From an uncultured Clostridia bacterium (GTDB lineage: Bacteria > Bacillota > Clostridia > TANB77 > CAG-508), in NCBI GenBank assembly GCA_934121885.1, contig CAKOVH010000004.1:1-64000 (forward strand): DNA of 64,000 nt. Reading direction: 5' to 3'. The notes beneath the pieces were generated by a model that did not search any database, had not been told where the DNA came from, and worked only from the letters and a program-made list of their open reading frames with translations. Shown piece after piece: positions 16,964 through 26,247 of the stretch; the stretch's first letter is position 1; the number at the start of each line of letters is the position of its first letter. The translations under genes and the position numbers were made by a program.

Positions 16964-18379
16964 TTAATTTTTCTCCCAAAATGCTTTGTATCCTCTATAT
17001 GCTTCATATAAGTCAAACTTACTTGTTACTTCATATGGTGCATGCATTGAAAGAACTGGAACTCCGCAATCAATAACATCGATTCCTTTGTCTGCTAGAA
17101 TATATGCAATTGTTCCTCCCCCTCCAATGTCTACTTTTCCAAGTTCACCTATTTGATATCTAATATCATTTGATTCAAATAAATTTCTAATTTGAGCAAC
17201 AAATTCAGCATTAGCATCTGATGCTCCAGATTTACCTCTTGCACCAGTATACTTGTTAAGTCCAATTCCTCTTCCTAAATATGATGCATTATTTTTTTCT
17301 GAAACATGTGCATAAATTGGATCAACCCCAGCATCAACATCTGCTGATAACATTTTTGAATTGCAAAATACTTTATCTAATAGGTTTGGTCTGTTAACAT
17401 TAAGTTTATTTAATATTTCTGCCATAAATGTATCAAATACATGTGATTCCATTCCTGTATTTCCCATGCTTCCTATTTCTTCTTTGTCAGATATAATACA
17501 TACTGCTGTTCTTTTTGGTGTTTCTTTCATATCTACTAATGCTGTCACTTCTGCATATACACATATTTTATCATCTTGACCGTATCCTGCTACCATACTA
17601 TTATCAAATCCCATACTTCTGCTCTTCATAGCTGGTACAAGTTCTAATTCAGAACTTAAAAAGTCTACTTCTGTTATTCCATATTTTTCATTTAAAATGT
17701 TTAAAATATTTAACTTAACTCCCTCAGATACTTCTTTGTTGTATGGAATACTTCCTATTAAAAGATTTAAATCTTCACCAGATATTCCTTCTTTTAATTT
17801 CTTTTCCATTTGTTCTTGTGCTAAATGTGGTAATAAATCAGTAATTGTAAATATCGGATCTTCCTCGCTTTCACCAATACTAACTGTTATTTTCTCTCCA
17901 TTTGCTTTAACAATAACTCCATGTATTGCAAGAGGTATTGTTGTCCATTGGTATTTTTTTATTCCACCATAATAATGTGTTTTAAAATATGCAAATCCTC
18001 CATCTTCATATAGTGGATTTGGTTTTAGGTCCAATCTTGGTGAGTCTGCATGTGCACCTATAATATTAACACCATTTTCAATGCTTTCCTCACCTATTAC
18101 GGCTAAGTACATACTTTTATCTCTATTAATGTAGTACACTTTATCTCCTGGTTTTAAAGTTTCATATTCTTCAATACTTTTAAATCCATTGCTATCTGCC
18201 ATTTTTTTGCTACTTGCAACAATTTCTCTTTCTGTTTTTGATCTATTTAAAAAATCTACATATCCTTTTGCATATTCCATAATAGTATTTCTTTCCTCTT
18301 GATTTTTTAAAACCCATCCATTTTCTTTTTTATTAAAAAGTTTTTCTTTTAGGATTTCTCCTTCTGTTTTTTCTGCCAT
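16964..18379 (-). CDS. M18 family aminopeptidase
   Basis: This 471-residue zinc aminopeptidase removes N-terminal (often acidic) residues from peptides in the cytoplasm. Metal-site landmarks are H110-AD112 (IGAHADSPRLD), DKEEIGSMG (catalytic Glu pair), DVDAGVDP and the C-terminal VLSMHAPYE with the last His ligand. The length fits the bacterial M18 group. GGATGGAGAG precedes the ATG. Confidence 0.93.
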   Translation of the reverse strand: MAEKTEGEILKEKLFNKKENGWVLKNQEERNTIMEYAKGYVDFLNRSKTEREIVASSKKMADSNGFKSIEEYETLKPGDKVYYINRDKSMYLAVIGEESIENGVNIIGAHADSPRLDLKPNPLYEDGGFAYFKTHYYGGIKKYQWTTIPLAIHGVIVKANGEKITVSIGESEEDPIFTITDLLPHLAQEQMEKKLKEGISGEDLNLLIGSIPYNKEVSEGVKLNILNILNEKYGITEVDFLSSELELVPAMKSRSMGFDNSMVAGYGQDDKICVYAEVTALVDMKETPKRTAVCIISDKEEIGSMGNTGMESHVFDTFMAEILNKLNVNRPNLLDKVFCNSKMLSADVDAGVDPIYAHVSEKNNASYLGRGIGLNKYTGARGKSGASDANAEFVAQIRNLFESNDIRYQIGELGKVDIGGGGTIAYILADKGIDVIDCGVPVLSMHAPYEVTSKFDLYEAYRGYKAFWEKN

Positions 18380-18576
18380 ATTCTCTCCATCCTTTCATCT
18401 TTCTGTTTATATTTTCATTGCTTATTATATCGATTTGTCTTTTCTTTTGCAATATAAACATAAAAAAATCTATATTATTATATCCAAATAAAGCCAATTT
18501 ATCACATTAAGTATTTACAAATAAGTAATTTTGTAGTTTAATATATAATATAATTTAAAAGAAGGGATGATATATA

Positions 18577-19305
18577 ATGGAAGAAAACAATCAAAACAAT
18601 CAAAATAATGAAAAAATCACAACAGAAGAGATTAAACAAGAAGCTGTTAATACTGCAAACCAAGTAAAAGAAACATTAAAAAACACAGACTTAAAACAAG
18701 ATGCTAATGCAACAAAAGGATTTGTTTCAAATTTATTTAAAAATCCTATCCAAGAAATTGAAAAAGTTGCAACTTCTACAAAAAATGAATTCTTAAAAAT
18801 AGCAATTATAGTTTTTGTTGTATGGCTAGTAGCAACATTAATTGGAGAAGTAGTTGGTATATTTAAATCATATTCTTACTATTCAAGCTTATATTCAACT
18901 GTTGGTTCTTTCTTCAAAAGTTCTGTAAACAACGTTTTATCAGTTATAAAAGGAGTCCTTGCACCAGTTCTTTCGGTTGTAGTTTTATCTGCAATTGCAT
19001 ACTTTATGGGAAAAGACAAGAAAAAACCATTTATAAATATTGCAACATCTGTAATTGTTGCTAAAATACCAGTTGTTATTGCTGAAATAGTAAGCTTATT
19101 AACATTATTTAGCAGTCAAGCTTTAAAACTTACAAGCCCATTTTCAAGTTTTTGCGGTATAATTTCAACAATTCTTCTATACTTTACATTAAAAGCTATG
19201 TATGAAGAAAAAGAAGATAATACATTTGTTAAGAAATTTGCAATTATTATGGGAATTTACTATATAGCAAGATTTATTATATCTTTCTTAGGAATTTATA
19301 TGTAA
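18577..19305 (+). CDS. YIP1-like membrane protein
   Basis: This 242-residue protein has an Asn/Gln/Lys-rich soluble N-terminus (about 70 residues, predicted helical) followed by five TM helices: about 72-92, 125-142, 152-175, 185-200 and 220-240. The overall layout recalls YIP1/DUF1282-like membrane proteins; no catalytic motif is seen, and the role is unknown. It stands alone between divergent and convergent genes, ahead of a good terminator. Confidence 0.7.
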   Translation: MEENNQNNQNNEKITTEEIKQEAVNTANQVKETLKNTDLKQDANATKGFVSNLFKNPIQEIEKVATSTKNEFLKIAIIVFVVWLVATLIGEVVGIFKSYSYYSSLYSTVGSFFKSSVNNVLSVIKGVLAPVLSVVVLSAIAYFMGKDKKKPFINIATSVIVAKIPVVIAEIVSLLTLFSSQALKLTSPFSSFCGIISTILLYFTLKAMYEEKEDNTFVKKFAIIMGIYYIARFIISFLGIYM

Positions 19306-19322
19306 AATCTTTTAGAAAAATC

Positions 19323-19357
19323 AAGCACTTAAATTTTATAATTTAAGTGCTTTTTTA
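19323..19357 (+). terminator. Terminator of YIP1-like gene
   Basis: A 12-bp stem AAGCACTTAAAT/ATTTAAGTGCTT (19323-19334, 19341-19352) followed by a T run. Confidence 0.9.
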
Positions 19358-19363
19358 TGTTAT

Positions 19364-20299
19364 TTATAATATTGCTCCTAAAATTAATATTCCAATATTA
19401 TCTTCATAAATTTTATCAAATTGAGATATTGGAAGTGGATTTTCTCCCCATCCCGCTTCTATCGTATATCCTGGCCTATTAAATTCTTGTATAAACCAAT
19501 CCTTAAATCCTGCGTATGCAGATTCTGGAGGAGTTATATCTAAAGAATACCCGCTTGCATCTGCAAATCTTTCACCTATATATTCTGATTCTGGTGGCAA
19601 ATAATTTGAATATTTCCAATATATTACTTCTCCTTGTGTATGATAAGCAAGTATCAATCTAAATAAATGATTTAATGTAAAACTGTAAAGTGCCACTGCT
19701 TCTGGCTCTGTTAATGGTCCTTCCCCCACAAAGTCTCTTGGAGATGGTTTATTATATCCTTGTGCATATTTTATTTCTTTTGCCCTATACCAACCTGCTG
19801 GAAATTGCAAATTTAAATCTACACCATTGAAGTTTGCTTTCCATCCATCTGGAAATGGAATTGCAGGGAAATTACTTGCAATATCTTTAAAATTATTATA
19901 AATACTAGAATTCTGTGGCACAGCTCCTGTAACTAGGTCCACTCCATCTGGGTTTACCATCGGTACTAAATATATTGATGTTTGATTAAATATTTCTCTA
20001 ACATTTTCATTAAATAGCCTTGCATTATTTTCATATGCATTACAAAAATCTTCTATAAACTTCATTAATACCACTGTTGTTATCCATTCATTTGCATGAA
20101 ATGATGCACTATATAGTACCTCTTTTTCCCCATTTCCCATTTTTATATATGGGATAGGCTTTTCTAAAACAGTATATCCTATATTTCCTAGTTGCAAAAA
20201 CGGATATCTAATTTTTAATCTTTGTAAATCTCGTATCATAATCTCATATGTATAATAAATAGTTGTGTTAACTATTTGCTCTCTACTTTCTTTTTTCAT
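19364..20299 (-). CDS. M14 zinc carboxypeptidase
   Basis: This 311-residue metallopeptidase resembles the gamma-D-glutamyl-diaminopimelate peptidases that cut peptidoglycan stem peptides. Zinc ligands are H-x-x-E in ASFHANEWITT (about residues 88-91) and the His in LILAYHTQGEVIYW; the catalytic Glu lies in YTIEAGWGENPLP. No signal peptide is seen, so it is likely cytoplasmic and may act on recycled muropeptides. This last point is inference. Confidence 0.88.
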   Translation of the reverse strand: MKKESREQIVNTTIYYTYEIMIRDLQRLKIRYPFLQLGNIGYTVLEKPIPYIKMGNGEKEVLYSASFHANEWITTVVLMKFIEDFCNAYENNARLFNENVREIFNQTSIYLVPMVNPDGVDLVTGAVPQNSSIYNNFKDIASNFPAIPFPDGWKANFNGVDLNLQFPAGWYRAKEIKYAQGYNKPSPRDFVGEGPLTEPEAVALYSFTLNHLFRLILAYHTQGEVIYWKYSNYLPPESEYIGERFADASGYSLDITPPESAYAGFKDWFIQEFNRPGYTIEAGWGENPLPISQFDKIYEDNIGILILGAIL

Positions 20300-20435
20300 A
20301 ACAAATCACCTATACTTATAATATGTGCCCTTGTATTTTTGGTGATACTTTGAGTAAATTACAATAATTCTTTACTTTTTATAATTTATTGTGATACAAT
20401 TTTATTTAATTAACAAAAGTAAAGGAGTTTAACCT

Positions 20436-21188
20436 ATGCCAAAGAAAAAGACATCTAGAAGAAAAACGCAAAATTTAGTAATTAGTATTATTTTATTTAT
20501 ATCAATTGTATTAATTGGATATTTAAATCCAAATCTTTATAATTCTATATGTGAATTCTTAAATATAAATCAAACCTCCACAGTCTCTACTATTACATCT
20601 TTTAATCTAGAAAATATACCAGAGTATTCAAGCGAGCCTTATGTTGTTATTAATAACAATATACCTTATTTTACTGAAGAAGATTATACGACTGAAGCTT
20701 TTGAAAAATATTCTGAACTAGATAGCCTTAAAAGATGTTGTACAGCCTATGCCAATGTTTGTAAGGAGATAATGCCACAAGAAGGAGATGTCAGAGGTGA
20801 CATTTCATCTGTTAAGCCTACTGGATGGAAACAGAAAAGTTATAATGGTCAATTTCTATATAATAGATGCCATTTAATAGGATATCAATTGTCAGCAGAA
20901 GATGCTAACAAGCGAAATTTGATTACTGGAACAAGAGATTTTAATGTAAATGGTATGTTACCTTTTGAAAATGAGGTAGCAAATTATATAAAAAGCAATA
21001 AAAATAATGTGCATGTATTATATAGAGTAACACCTATTTTTAAAGGAAATAATCTTCTTGCAAGTGGAGTAGAAATGGAAGCCTACTCTGTAGAAGATAA
21101 AGGTAAAGGTGTTTGCTTTAATGTATATGTGTATAATGTGCAAAAAGGAATTAACATTGATTATAGTACTGGAGATAATTGGAGTTAA
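20436..21188 (+). CDS. Membrane-anchored DNA/RNA non-specific endonuclease
   Basis: This 250-residue protein has a basic N-terminus, one TM helix (about 14-33) and an extracellular nuclease domain of the Endonuclea_NS_2 type. The active-site region RCHLIGYQLSAEDANKRNL followed by ITGTRDFNVNGM and MLPFENEVANYI is clear; here the usual DRGH-type motif reads NRCH. Proteins of this kind include the DNA-entry nuclease EndA of pneumococcus. A comEA gene in the same window makes a role in DNA uptake possible, but the genes are 16 kb apart. Confidence 0.85.
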   Translation: MPKKKTSRRKTQNLVISIILFISIVLIGYLNPNLYNSICEFLNINQTSTVSTITSFNLENIPEYSSEPYVVINNNIPYFTEEDYTTEAFEKYSELDSLKRCCTAYANVCKEIMPQEGDVRGDISSVKPTGWKQKSYNGQFLYNRCHLIGYQLSAEDANKRNLITGTRDFNVNGMLPFENEVANYIKSNKNNVHVLYRVTPIFKGNNLLASGVEMEAYSVEDKGKGVCFNVYVYNVQKGINIDYSTGDNWS

Positions 21189-21219
21189 AATTATATTAAA
21201 ATATGGAGCGTGATAATAA

Positions 21220-21549
21220 TTGAGTTTAGATTTATTTAATAATTTATCAAATGGCGATAAAAAGCATAACTTTATTCAAAATTTTATAGAAGAAATGTCT
21301 AACTATTTAGAAAAAAATAATTCTGAAACTACTGATAAGGAAAATGATTTGAGAAAAGAAGATTGTTTGTATCAAGTAGTTGAAATTGGTCCAGATTATG
21401 CATATTTACAAAATGTAAATACCAATAAAGTAAGCAAGGAAACTCACATTTCTAAAGAATTACTAGATAAAATAGGTAATGATAGTGTTTTAAGATATAA
21501 AAATGGAGAATATATTTATGAAGAAGAATTAACTCGGAGAATTTTTTGA
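21220..21549 (+). CDS. Small hypothetical protein, paralogue 1
   Basis: This 109-residue soluble protein is not one I recognise. The start is TTG 21220 with GGAG 11 bases upstream. The N-terminal half is polar and probably helical; the C-terminal half carries a beta-rich unit from CLYQVVEIG to RYKNGEYIYEE. A similar unit makes up most of the next protein, so the two look paralogous. They follow the nuclease gene closely (31 bases) and may be cotranscribed with it. Confidence 0.6.
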   Translation: MSLDLFNNLSNGDKKHNFIQNFIEEMSNYLEKNNSETTDKENDLRKEDCLYQVVEIGPDYAYLQNVNTNKVSKETHISKELLDKIGNDSVLRYKNGEYIYEEELTRRIF

Positions 21550-21553
21550 TAGT

Positions 21554-21790
21554 TTGCTTGATATTGATGAGCTTGAAGATATACAAAATAGATTTATAAA
21601 TGATAGTAATATCTTAGAAATTGATTCAAATACTTTATACACAATTGAATCAAAAGAAAATGATAATTATATTTTATCTTATGGAGATAATAATAAGATA
21701 GTTATTCCAAATGCACTTATCCCTTTTTGGAGTAAAATCGGTCAAACTTTATTTTACAAAGATGGTAAATTTAATAGAGATTTAAAGTAA
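21554..21790 (+). CDS. Small hypothetical protein, paralogue 2
   Basis: A 78-residue protein of unknown role. The TTG start at 21554 lies five bases after the previous stop and GGAG is 14 bases away, so the exact start is uncertain and coupling to the previous gene is likely. The stretch LYTIESKENDNYIL to LFYKDGKFNRD parallels the C-terminal half of the preceding protein. The end of the gene is part of a perfect inverted repeat. Confidence 0.55.
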   Translation: MLDIDELEDIQNRFINDSNILEIDSNTLYTIESKENDNYILSYGDNNKIVIPNALIPFWSKIGQTLFYKDGKFNRDLK

Positions 21791-21807
21791 CCTTTAAATC
21801 TCTATTA
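21772..21807. terminator. Bidirectional terminator embedded in two coding ends
   Basis: A perfect 16-bp stem (21772-21787 with 21792-21807, loop TAAC) includes the last codons and stops of both convergent genes. On the plus strand it is followed by GTTTTT. Confidence 0.75.
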
Positions 21808-23689
21808 GTTTTTCCCATTCTTCCATATAATTTTCTATTTTTTTATTTATACTTTCAATTTCATTTTGTATTTCAGTTAGTTTTTCGTAATTAGTATAAA
21901 CTTCTTCGTTTTGTAATAATTCCTTATTTTTAGCATTTATATTTTCTAATTCTTCTATTTCTCTTTCTAATTTTTTTATTCTTGCTTCTCTCTTAGCATT
22001 CTCCTTTTGTTTAATATATAGATTTTCTCCCTTTTTTTCCTTAATATTTTGTTCTTCTTTTTTAACTGGTATATCTTCCTCTTCTACTTCATCTTCTTCG
22101 TAATCTTCATATTTACCATCAAAAAATTTCACACCGTTCTTAGAAAAAATCATAAGAGAATCTGCAATTTTATTAATAAAGAATCTATCATGTGATACAA
22201 AAAAAACTGTACCTTTGTACTCTTTTAGTAAAAGTTCCAAGCTTTCCTTTCCAACAATATCCATATGATTTGTTGGTTCATCTAAAATCAGTAAATTAGG
22301 TCCTTTTTTTAGAATTTTTGCAAGCTGTAACCTTACTTTTTCTCCTCCAGAAAGCATACTTATTTTTTTGAAAACATCATCTCCGTAAAACAAGAAAGAT
22401 GCTAATGAATTTCTTATTTCTGTTGTTGTAAGTTTTGGAAATTCATCTAAAAAGTCATCAAATACAGTCTTTTCATTGTCTTTAAAATTCATTTGTTGAT
22501 CAAAATATCCTATTTTTACATTATATCCAAATGAGAAATTTCCACTAATCTTTTCTATTTTTCCACTAAGTGTTTTTAGCAATGTAGATTTTCCTATTCC
22601 ATTTTCTCCTATTATTCCTAGTTTTTGTCCTTTATATAGAGAAAATGATAACTTTTGTAAAGCTTTTCCCTCATATCCTATTTCCAAATCTTTTACATTT
22701 AAAACATCATTTCCACTTTCCTTTTCTATCGTAAAATTCGTTTTAAATGATGTTAAATCATATTTACTTGGCTCTTTTACCATAACCATATGTTCTATTT
22801 GTTTTAGTTTTGACATTGCCATTTTAGCTTTTGTTGGTTTATACCTAAATTTATCAGCAATTTGCTTTAATCTTTTTATTTCTGCTTGTTGATATTCATA
22901 GTCCTTTAATTGCTTTTCATAATTTGCTTTTTTTAGTCTTTCAAAGTCAGTATAATTACCAACATATTTTGTTAATGTTGCATATTCTATTTCATATACT
23001 TTATTTACTATCTTATCTAAGAACATTCTATCATGAGATACTATAACAACTGCCTTTGGATAATTTTTTAAGTATCCCTCTAACCATTTTATAGTTGTTA
23101 CATCTAAATGGTTTGTAGGTTCATCCAATAACAAAATGTCTGGCTTACTTAATAATAATTTTATAAAAGCAATTTTAGTTCTTTGACCTCCAGAAAATTC
23201 CGAGATTTTCTTTTGTTTATCTTCTTTTGTAAATCCAAATTTATTTATCATTGTTTCATATTCTTTTTTATATGTATATCCATCTAAAAATTCATATCTA
23301 TCCATTGCTTGTATGTACTCTCTTGATAATTGTTCAGATTTATCTGTTTGCATTTTATTTAATAATATTTGTATTTTATTTTCTAAATCTAATATTGGTT
23401 TATATACCTTTAATATTTCGTCAATCATAGAAATAGAATCATCTTCAAACTCTATTTGTTTTAGATATCCAATAACTGGACTACCTTCCTTTTTTATAGT
23501 AAATTTTTCCTCGCCTATTCCTTCTGTTAACATTTCATTATTAATAATAGATCTTAATAATGTTGATTTTCCAGCTCCATTTCTTCCTACAACTGCAATT
23601 TTGTCTTTATTATTTATTTCAAAATTAATTTCTTCTATTATAGTTTCTGCCCCAAATTCAATTGCTCCATTTGTAATTGTAATATTCAC
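21794..23689 (-). CDS. ABC-F family ATPase
   Basis: This 631-residue soluble protein has two ABC domains without membrane segments. Domain one: Walker A GRNGAGKST, signature FSGGQRT, Walker B LLLDEPTNHLD. Domain two: GENGIGKST, signature LSGGEKVR, LLILDEPTNHMD. A P-site-tRNA-interaction-type linker (about 240-310, with FRYKPTKAKMAMSK) joins them and a charged coiled coil closes the protein (about 560-631). ABC-F proteins act on the ribosome; some protect against antibiotics, others help stalled translation. Both catalytic sites look intact. Confidence 0.93.
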   Translation of the reverse strand: MNITITNGAIEFGAETIIEEINFEINNKDKIAVVGRNGAGKSTLLRSIINNEMLTEGIGEEKFTIKKEGSPVIGYLKQIEFEDDSISMIDEILKVYKPILDLENKIQILLNKMQTDKSEQLSREYIQAMDRYEFLDGYTYKKEYETMINKFGFTKEDKQKKISEFSGGQRTKIAFIKLLLSKPDILLLDEPTNHLDVTTIKWLEGYLKNYPKAVVIVSHDRMFLDKIVNKVYEIEYATLTKYVGNYTDFERLKKANYEKQLKDYEYQQAEIKRLKQIADKFRYKPTKAKMAMSKLKQIEHMVMVKEPSKYDLTSFKTNFTIEKESGNDVLNVKDLEIGYEGKALQKLSFSLYKGQKLGIIGENGIGKSTLLKTLSGKIEKISGNFSFGYNVKIGYFDQQMNFKDNEKTVFDDFLDEFPKLTTTEIRNSLASFLFYGDDVFKKISMLSGGEKVRLQLAKILKKGPNLLILDEPTNHMDIVGKESLELLLKEYKGTVFFVSHDRFFINKIADSLMIFSKNGVKFFDGKYEDYEEDEVEEEDIPVKKEEQNIKEKKGENLYIKQKENAKREARIKKLEREIEELENINAKNKELLQNEEVYTNYEKLTEIQNEIESINKKIENYMEEWEKLIEI

Positions 23690-23759
23690 TTTCTATTACC
23701 CCTCATTGTGTTTTAATTTGTTTAAGTTTTTATTAAATAATTTCGTTACAAATTTATAA

Positions 23760-25508
23760 TTAATTATTGGATTCACATTCCATCTGAATATCTTCTACCA
23801 TAAATTCCTTTTTATCATATTTAGGAATAATATAGTCTGGAATTCCATAATCTATTATCTTTCCTTTTTCAATAACTATGATGTTATCCATATTTTTTAA
23901 TGTTGATAAGCGATGAGCTATACATATAATTGTTTGATTTTTAAAATATTTGTGTATATTCTGTTGAATTCTAAATTCTGTATTATTGTCTAAACTGCTA
24001 GTAGCTTCATCAAATATTACAATTTTAGAATCCCTTAAAAATATTCTAGCTAATGCAATCCTTTGTCTTTGTCCACCGGAAAGTTTAATTCCTCTCTCAC
24101 CAACAATTGTATCATATTTATCTTCGAGGCTTTCTATAAAGCTATGTAACTCAGCCTTTCTCGCCGCATTATATATCTCTTCTCTTGTTGCATTAGGTTT
24201 TGCTATTTTTATATTATCATAAATTGTTGAATGAAGTAGTATGGTTTCTTGCGGTACATATGTTAAATTATTATATAATGAATTAGCATTGCATTTGCAT
24301 AAATCTTTATCATCTATTAAAATGCTACCACTCTCTGGATTATAAAATTTAAAAATTAAATTTACAAGTGTTGTCTTTCCGCTTCCGCTTACTCCAATAA
24401 TTCCTATTTTCTGCTTATCTTCAATTTTTAAATTAAAATTTTCAAAAATATAATCTTTGTTATATCTAAAAAATACATCTTTAAACTCTAATTTTCCAGT
24501 ATTTATTTGTATATCACTTTTGTTATCTTCTCCTGCATTATCTCTTGTGTACAGTAATTCATAGCTATTATGCAACTTTACCATGATTTCACCTATATGT
24601 ATATATGACCATGTAAATGAAGTAGTCTGATTTTTTAGTGTAATCATTGCATTTATAAAGAATATGAAATTTCCAAGAGTCATAGCATTACTTTCAAATA
24701 ATTTAATCGAATAAACAATTAAAGCAATTAATGTAAAAAGATATACTACATTAGCAATTGCTCCAAATATAAATTCCTTTGTTGATGCTTTATTTTTATA
24801 TAAATTTGATTCTTGTTTTTTTGATTTTAGATTTTTAGAAAAAGTTTCTACTGCATTATATAATCTTAATGATGTGAAATTTAATACAGCATCATTTAGG
24901 ACTCCATTATATTCTTGGTTATATACCTCTGCTTTTTTTATAGCAGGTAAATACTTCTTTGAAAAATATATTAGTCTTGATATTATTATTCCTGAAAAAA
25001 GTATTGTTGCAACTATAAAAATATTTATATTTATTGTATATAAAACTATTAAACTACTTATCATTGTGGTTAACAATGAAATAAATTTTGTTGTTATTTG
25101 GGTATTTAAATTAGTAATTTGATCATTTATTTCATTAATAGCTGTTGAAATTTTACCAGAGTAATTGTCTGTGAAAAAAGAATATGTTTTATTATTTAAA
25201 TTATTAAATAATTTTTCTGAAATATATGGTGTCTGTTTTTTTACAATATGTATAGTTCTTGTTATATTTGATATATAATAAAATATTAATTCTAGCACAA
25301 TAACAACTAATAAGGTTAATACCACTTGATATAAATCGTCTATCTTAAAATTATTCATACTTGGTAAATCAATTATTCCTTTTATTATATATTGTTTTAC
25401 CAGTTCTAATATCTGAGATATAACCATACACAATATCATTACAATAGTTAGACCTTTTACTGGTTTATATAAAGATATTACAAATTTTTTAAAGTTTTTC
25501 TCTTTCAT
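23760..25508 (-). CDS. ABC exporter (fused permease-ATPase)
   Basis: This 582-residue half-transporter has six TM helices in the first 320 residues and a C-terminal ATPase with GVSGSGKTT, Q-loop YVPQET, signature LSGGQRQR, Walker B IVIFDEATSSLD and H-loop IAHRLST. Such type-IV-fold exporters work as homo- or heterodimers; no partner gene is adjacent, so it is probably a homodimer. The substrate is unknown. GAAGGGA precedes the ATG. Confidence 0.93.
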   Translation of the reverse strand: MKEKNFKKFVISLYKPVKGLTIVMILCMVISQILELVKQYIIKGIIDLPSMNNFKIDDLYQVVLTLLVVIVLELIFYYISNITRTIHIVKKQTPYISEKLFNNLNNKTYSFFTDNYSGKISTAINEINDQITNLNTQITTKFISLLTTMISSLIVLYTININIFIVATILFSGIIISRLIYFSKKYLPAIKKAEVYNQEYNGVLNDAVLNFTSLRLYNAVETFSKNLKSKKQESNLYKNKASTKEFIFGAIANVVYLFTLIALIVYSIKLFESNAMTLGNFIFFINAMITLKNQTTSFTWSYIHIGEIMVKLHNSYELLYTRDNAGEDNKSDIQINTGKLEFKDVFFRYNKDYIFENFNLKIEDKQKIGIIGVSGSGKTTLVNLIFKFYNPESGSILIDDKDLCKCNANSLYNNLTYVPQETILLHSTIYDNIKIAKPNATREEIYNAARKAELHSFIESLEDKYDTIVGERGIKLSGGQRQRIALARIFLRDSKIVIFDEATSSLDNNTEFRIQQNIHKYFKNQTIICIAHRLSTLKNMDNIIVIEKGKIIDYGIPDYIIPKYDKKEFMVEDIQMECESNN

Positions 25509-25570
25509 TGTTTATCTTTCCCTTCAATCTTTTATATCCAGCATTTAGTATAACATACTTATTATTTTTT

Positions 25571-25615
25571 TTCAAAAAAGAAAAAGAGTTCTTAAACTAA
25601 TAATAGCCTAAGAAC
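25571..25615 (-). terminator. Terminator of tRNA-Arg(ACG)
   Basis: GTTCTTA (25588-25594) pairs with TAAGAAC (25609-25615); on the minus strand TCTTTTTCTTTTTT follows. Confidence 0.75.
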
Positions 25616-25620
25616 TACAA

Positions 25621-25697
<77 letters not shown>

Positions 25698-25710
25698 AAT
25701 TACAAGTAAT

Positions 25711-25739
25711 ATTATAATCAATTTTTTAAAATTATTCAA
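25711..25739 (-). promoter_or_regulatory. Promoter of tRNA-Arg(ACG)
   Basis: Minus strand TTGAAT (25739-25734), 17 bases, TATAAT (25716-25711). Confidence 0.7.
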
Positions 25740-25758
25740 TAGAAAATTCAAAAAAAAC

Positions 25759-25787
25759 TTGCAAATAATAAAAATGTGTGCTATTAT
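25759..25787 (+). promoter_or_regulatory. Promoter of tRNA-Pro
   Basis: TTGCAA (25759-25764), 17 bases, TATTAT (25782-25787). It diverges from the tRNA-Arg promoter. Confidence 0.7.
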
Positions 25788-25817
25788 ATATAAGCAGTTT
25801 AAATTATATTTATTAAT

Positions 25818-25893
25818 CGAGGTGTAGCGCAGTTGGTAGCGCGCGTGGTTTGGGACCATGAGGTCGCAGGTTCGATCCCTGTCACCTCGACCA
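25818..25893 (+). tRNA. tRNA-Pro (TGG)
   Basis: A 76-base cloverleaf with acceptor CGAGGTG/CACCTCG, anticodon loop TTTGGGA (TGG), GGTTCGATC T-loop and encoded CCA. Confidence 0.95.
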
Positions 25894-25897
25894 TAAA

Positions 25898-25954
25898 AAG
25901 GAGCTTTTTAAAGGCTCCTTAATTTGTTTTTTAGGCTATTTTTAGCCTTTTTTG
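25898..25954 (+). terminator. Two tandem terminators after tRNA-Pro
   Basis: Stem one AAGGAGC/GCTCCTT (25898-25904, 25914-25920); stem two AGGCTA/TAGCCT (25933-25938, 25943-25948) with a T run after each. Confidence 0.75.
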
Positions 25955-26074
25955 CCTCTTAAACTTTCTAAAAATTCCTTTATATTTGTGTTAATACATT
26001 CAATTTTCCTTCATAGTTATTTAGTCAAATACAATAATTATTTTCAATATTAAAAAATAGTTTTATAAATTTTT

Positions 26075-26101
26075 AGAGCAAGCCAAATTCTGACTTGCTC
26101 T
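26075..26101 (-). terminator. Terminator of ART-kinase operon
   Basis: AGAGCAAG (26075-26082) pairs with CTTGCTCT (26094-26101). On the minus strand AAAAATTT follows, with a weak T tract; on the plus strand TTTT follows. It lies after the operon at 26110-28519. The remaining stretch 25955-26074 holds nothing else I recognise. Confidence 0.6.
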
Positions 26102-26109
26102 TTTGATGA

Positions 26110-26236
26110 TTAATGCTTTCTTAATTCCGTATTTCCAAATAAAGTTAATATGTCATCTAAGGCTTTTTTTATTCCAGCCTCCGATTTACCTAGCGGTGCA
26201 CAAGAAAATATTTACATTCTTTTTGCTAGCACCCAT
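26110..26236 (-). pseudogene. Frameshifted remnant of a small protein
   Basis: From ATG at 26236 the frame reads MGASKKNVNIF and then closes, while a second frame, offset by one base, continues SCAPLGKSEAGIKKALDD to a stop ending ELRKH. The 127-base span is one base longer than a multiple of three, consistent with a single-base insertion in the ATTTTCTTG region. The joined product would have about 42 residues. It lies 12 bases after the preceding operon gene. A sequencing error is possible. Confidence 0.4.
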
Positions 26237-26247
26237 CCCTTTGTCTA

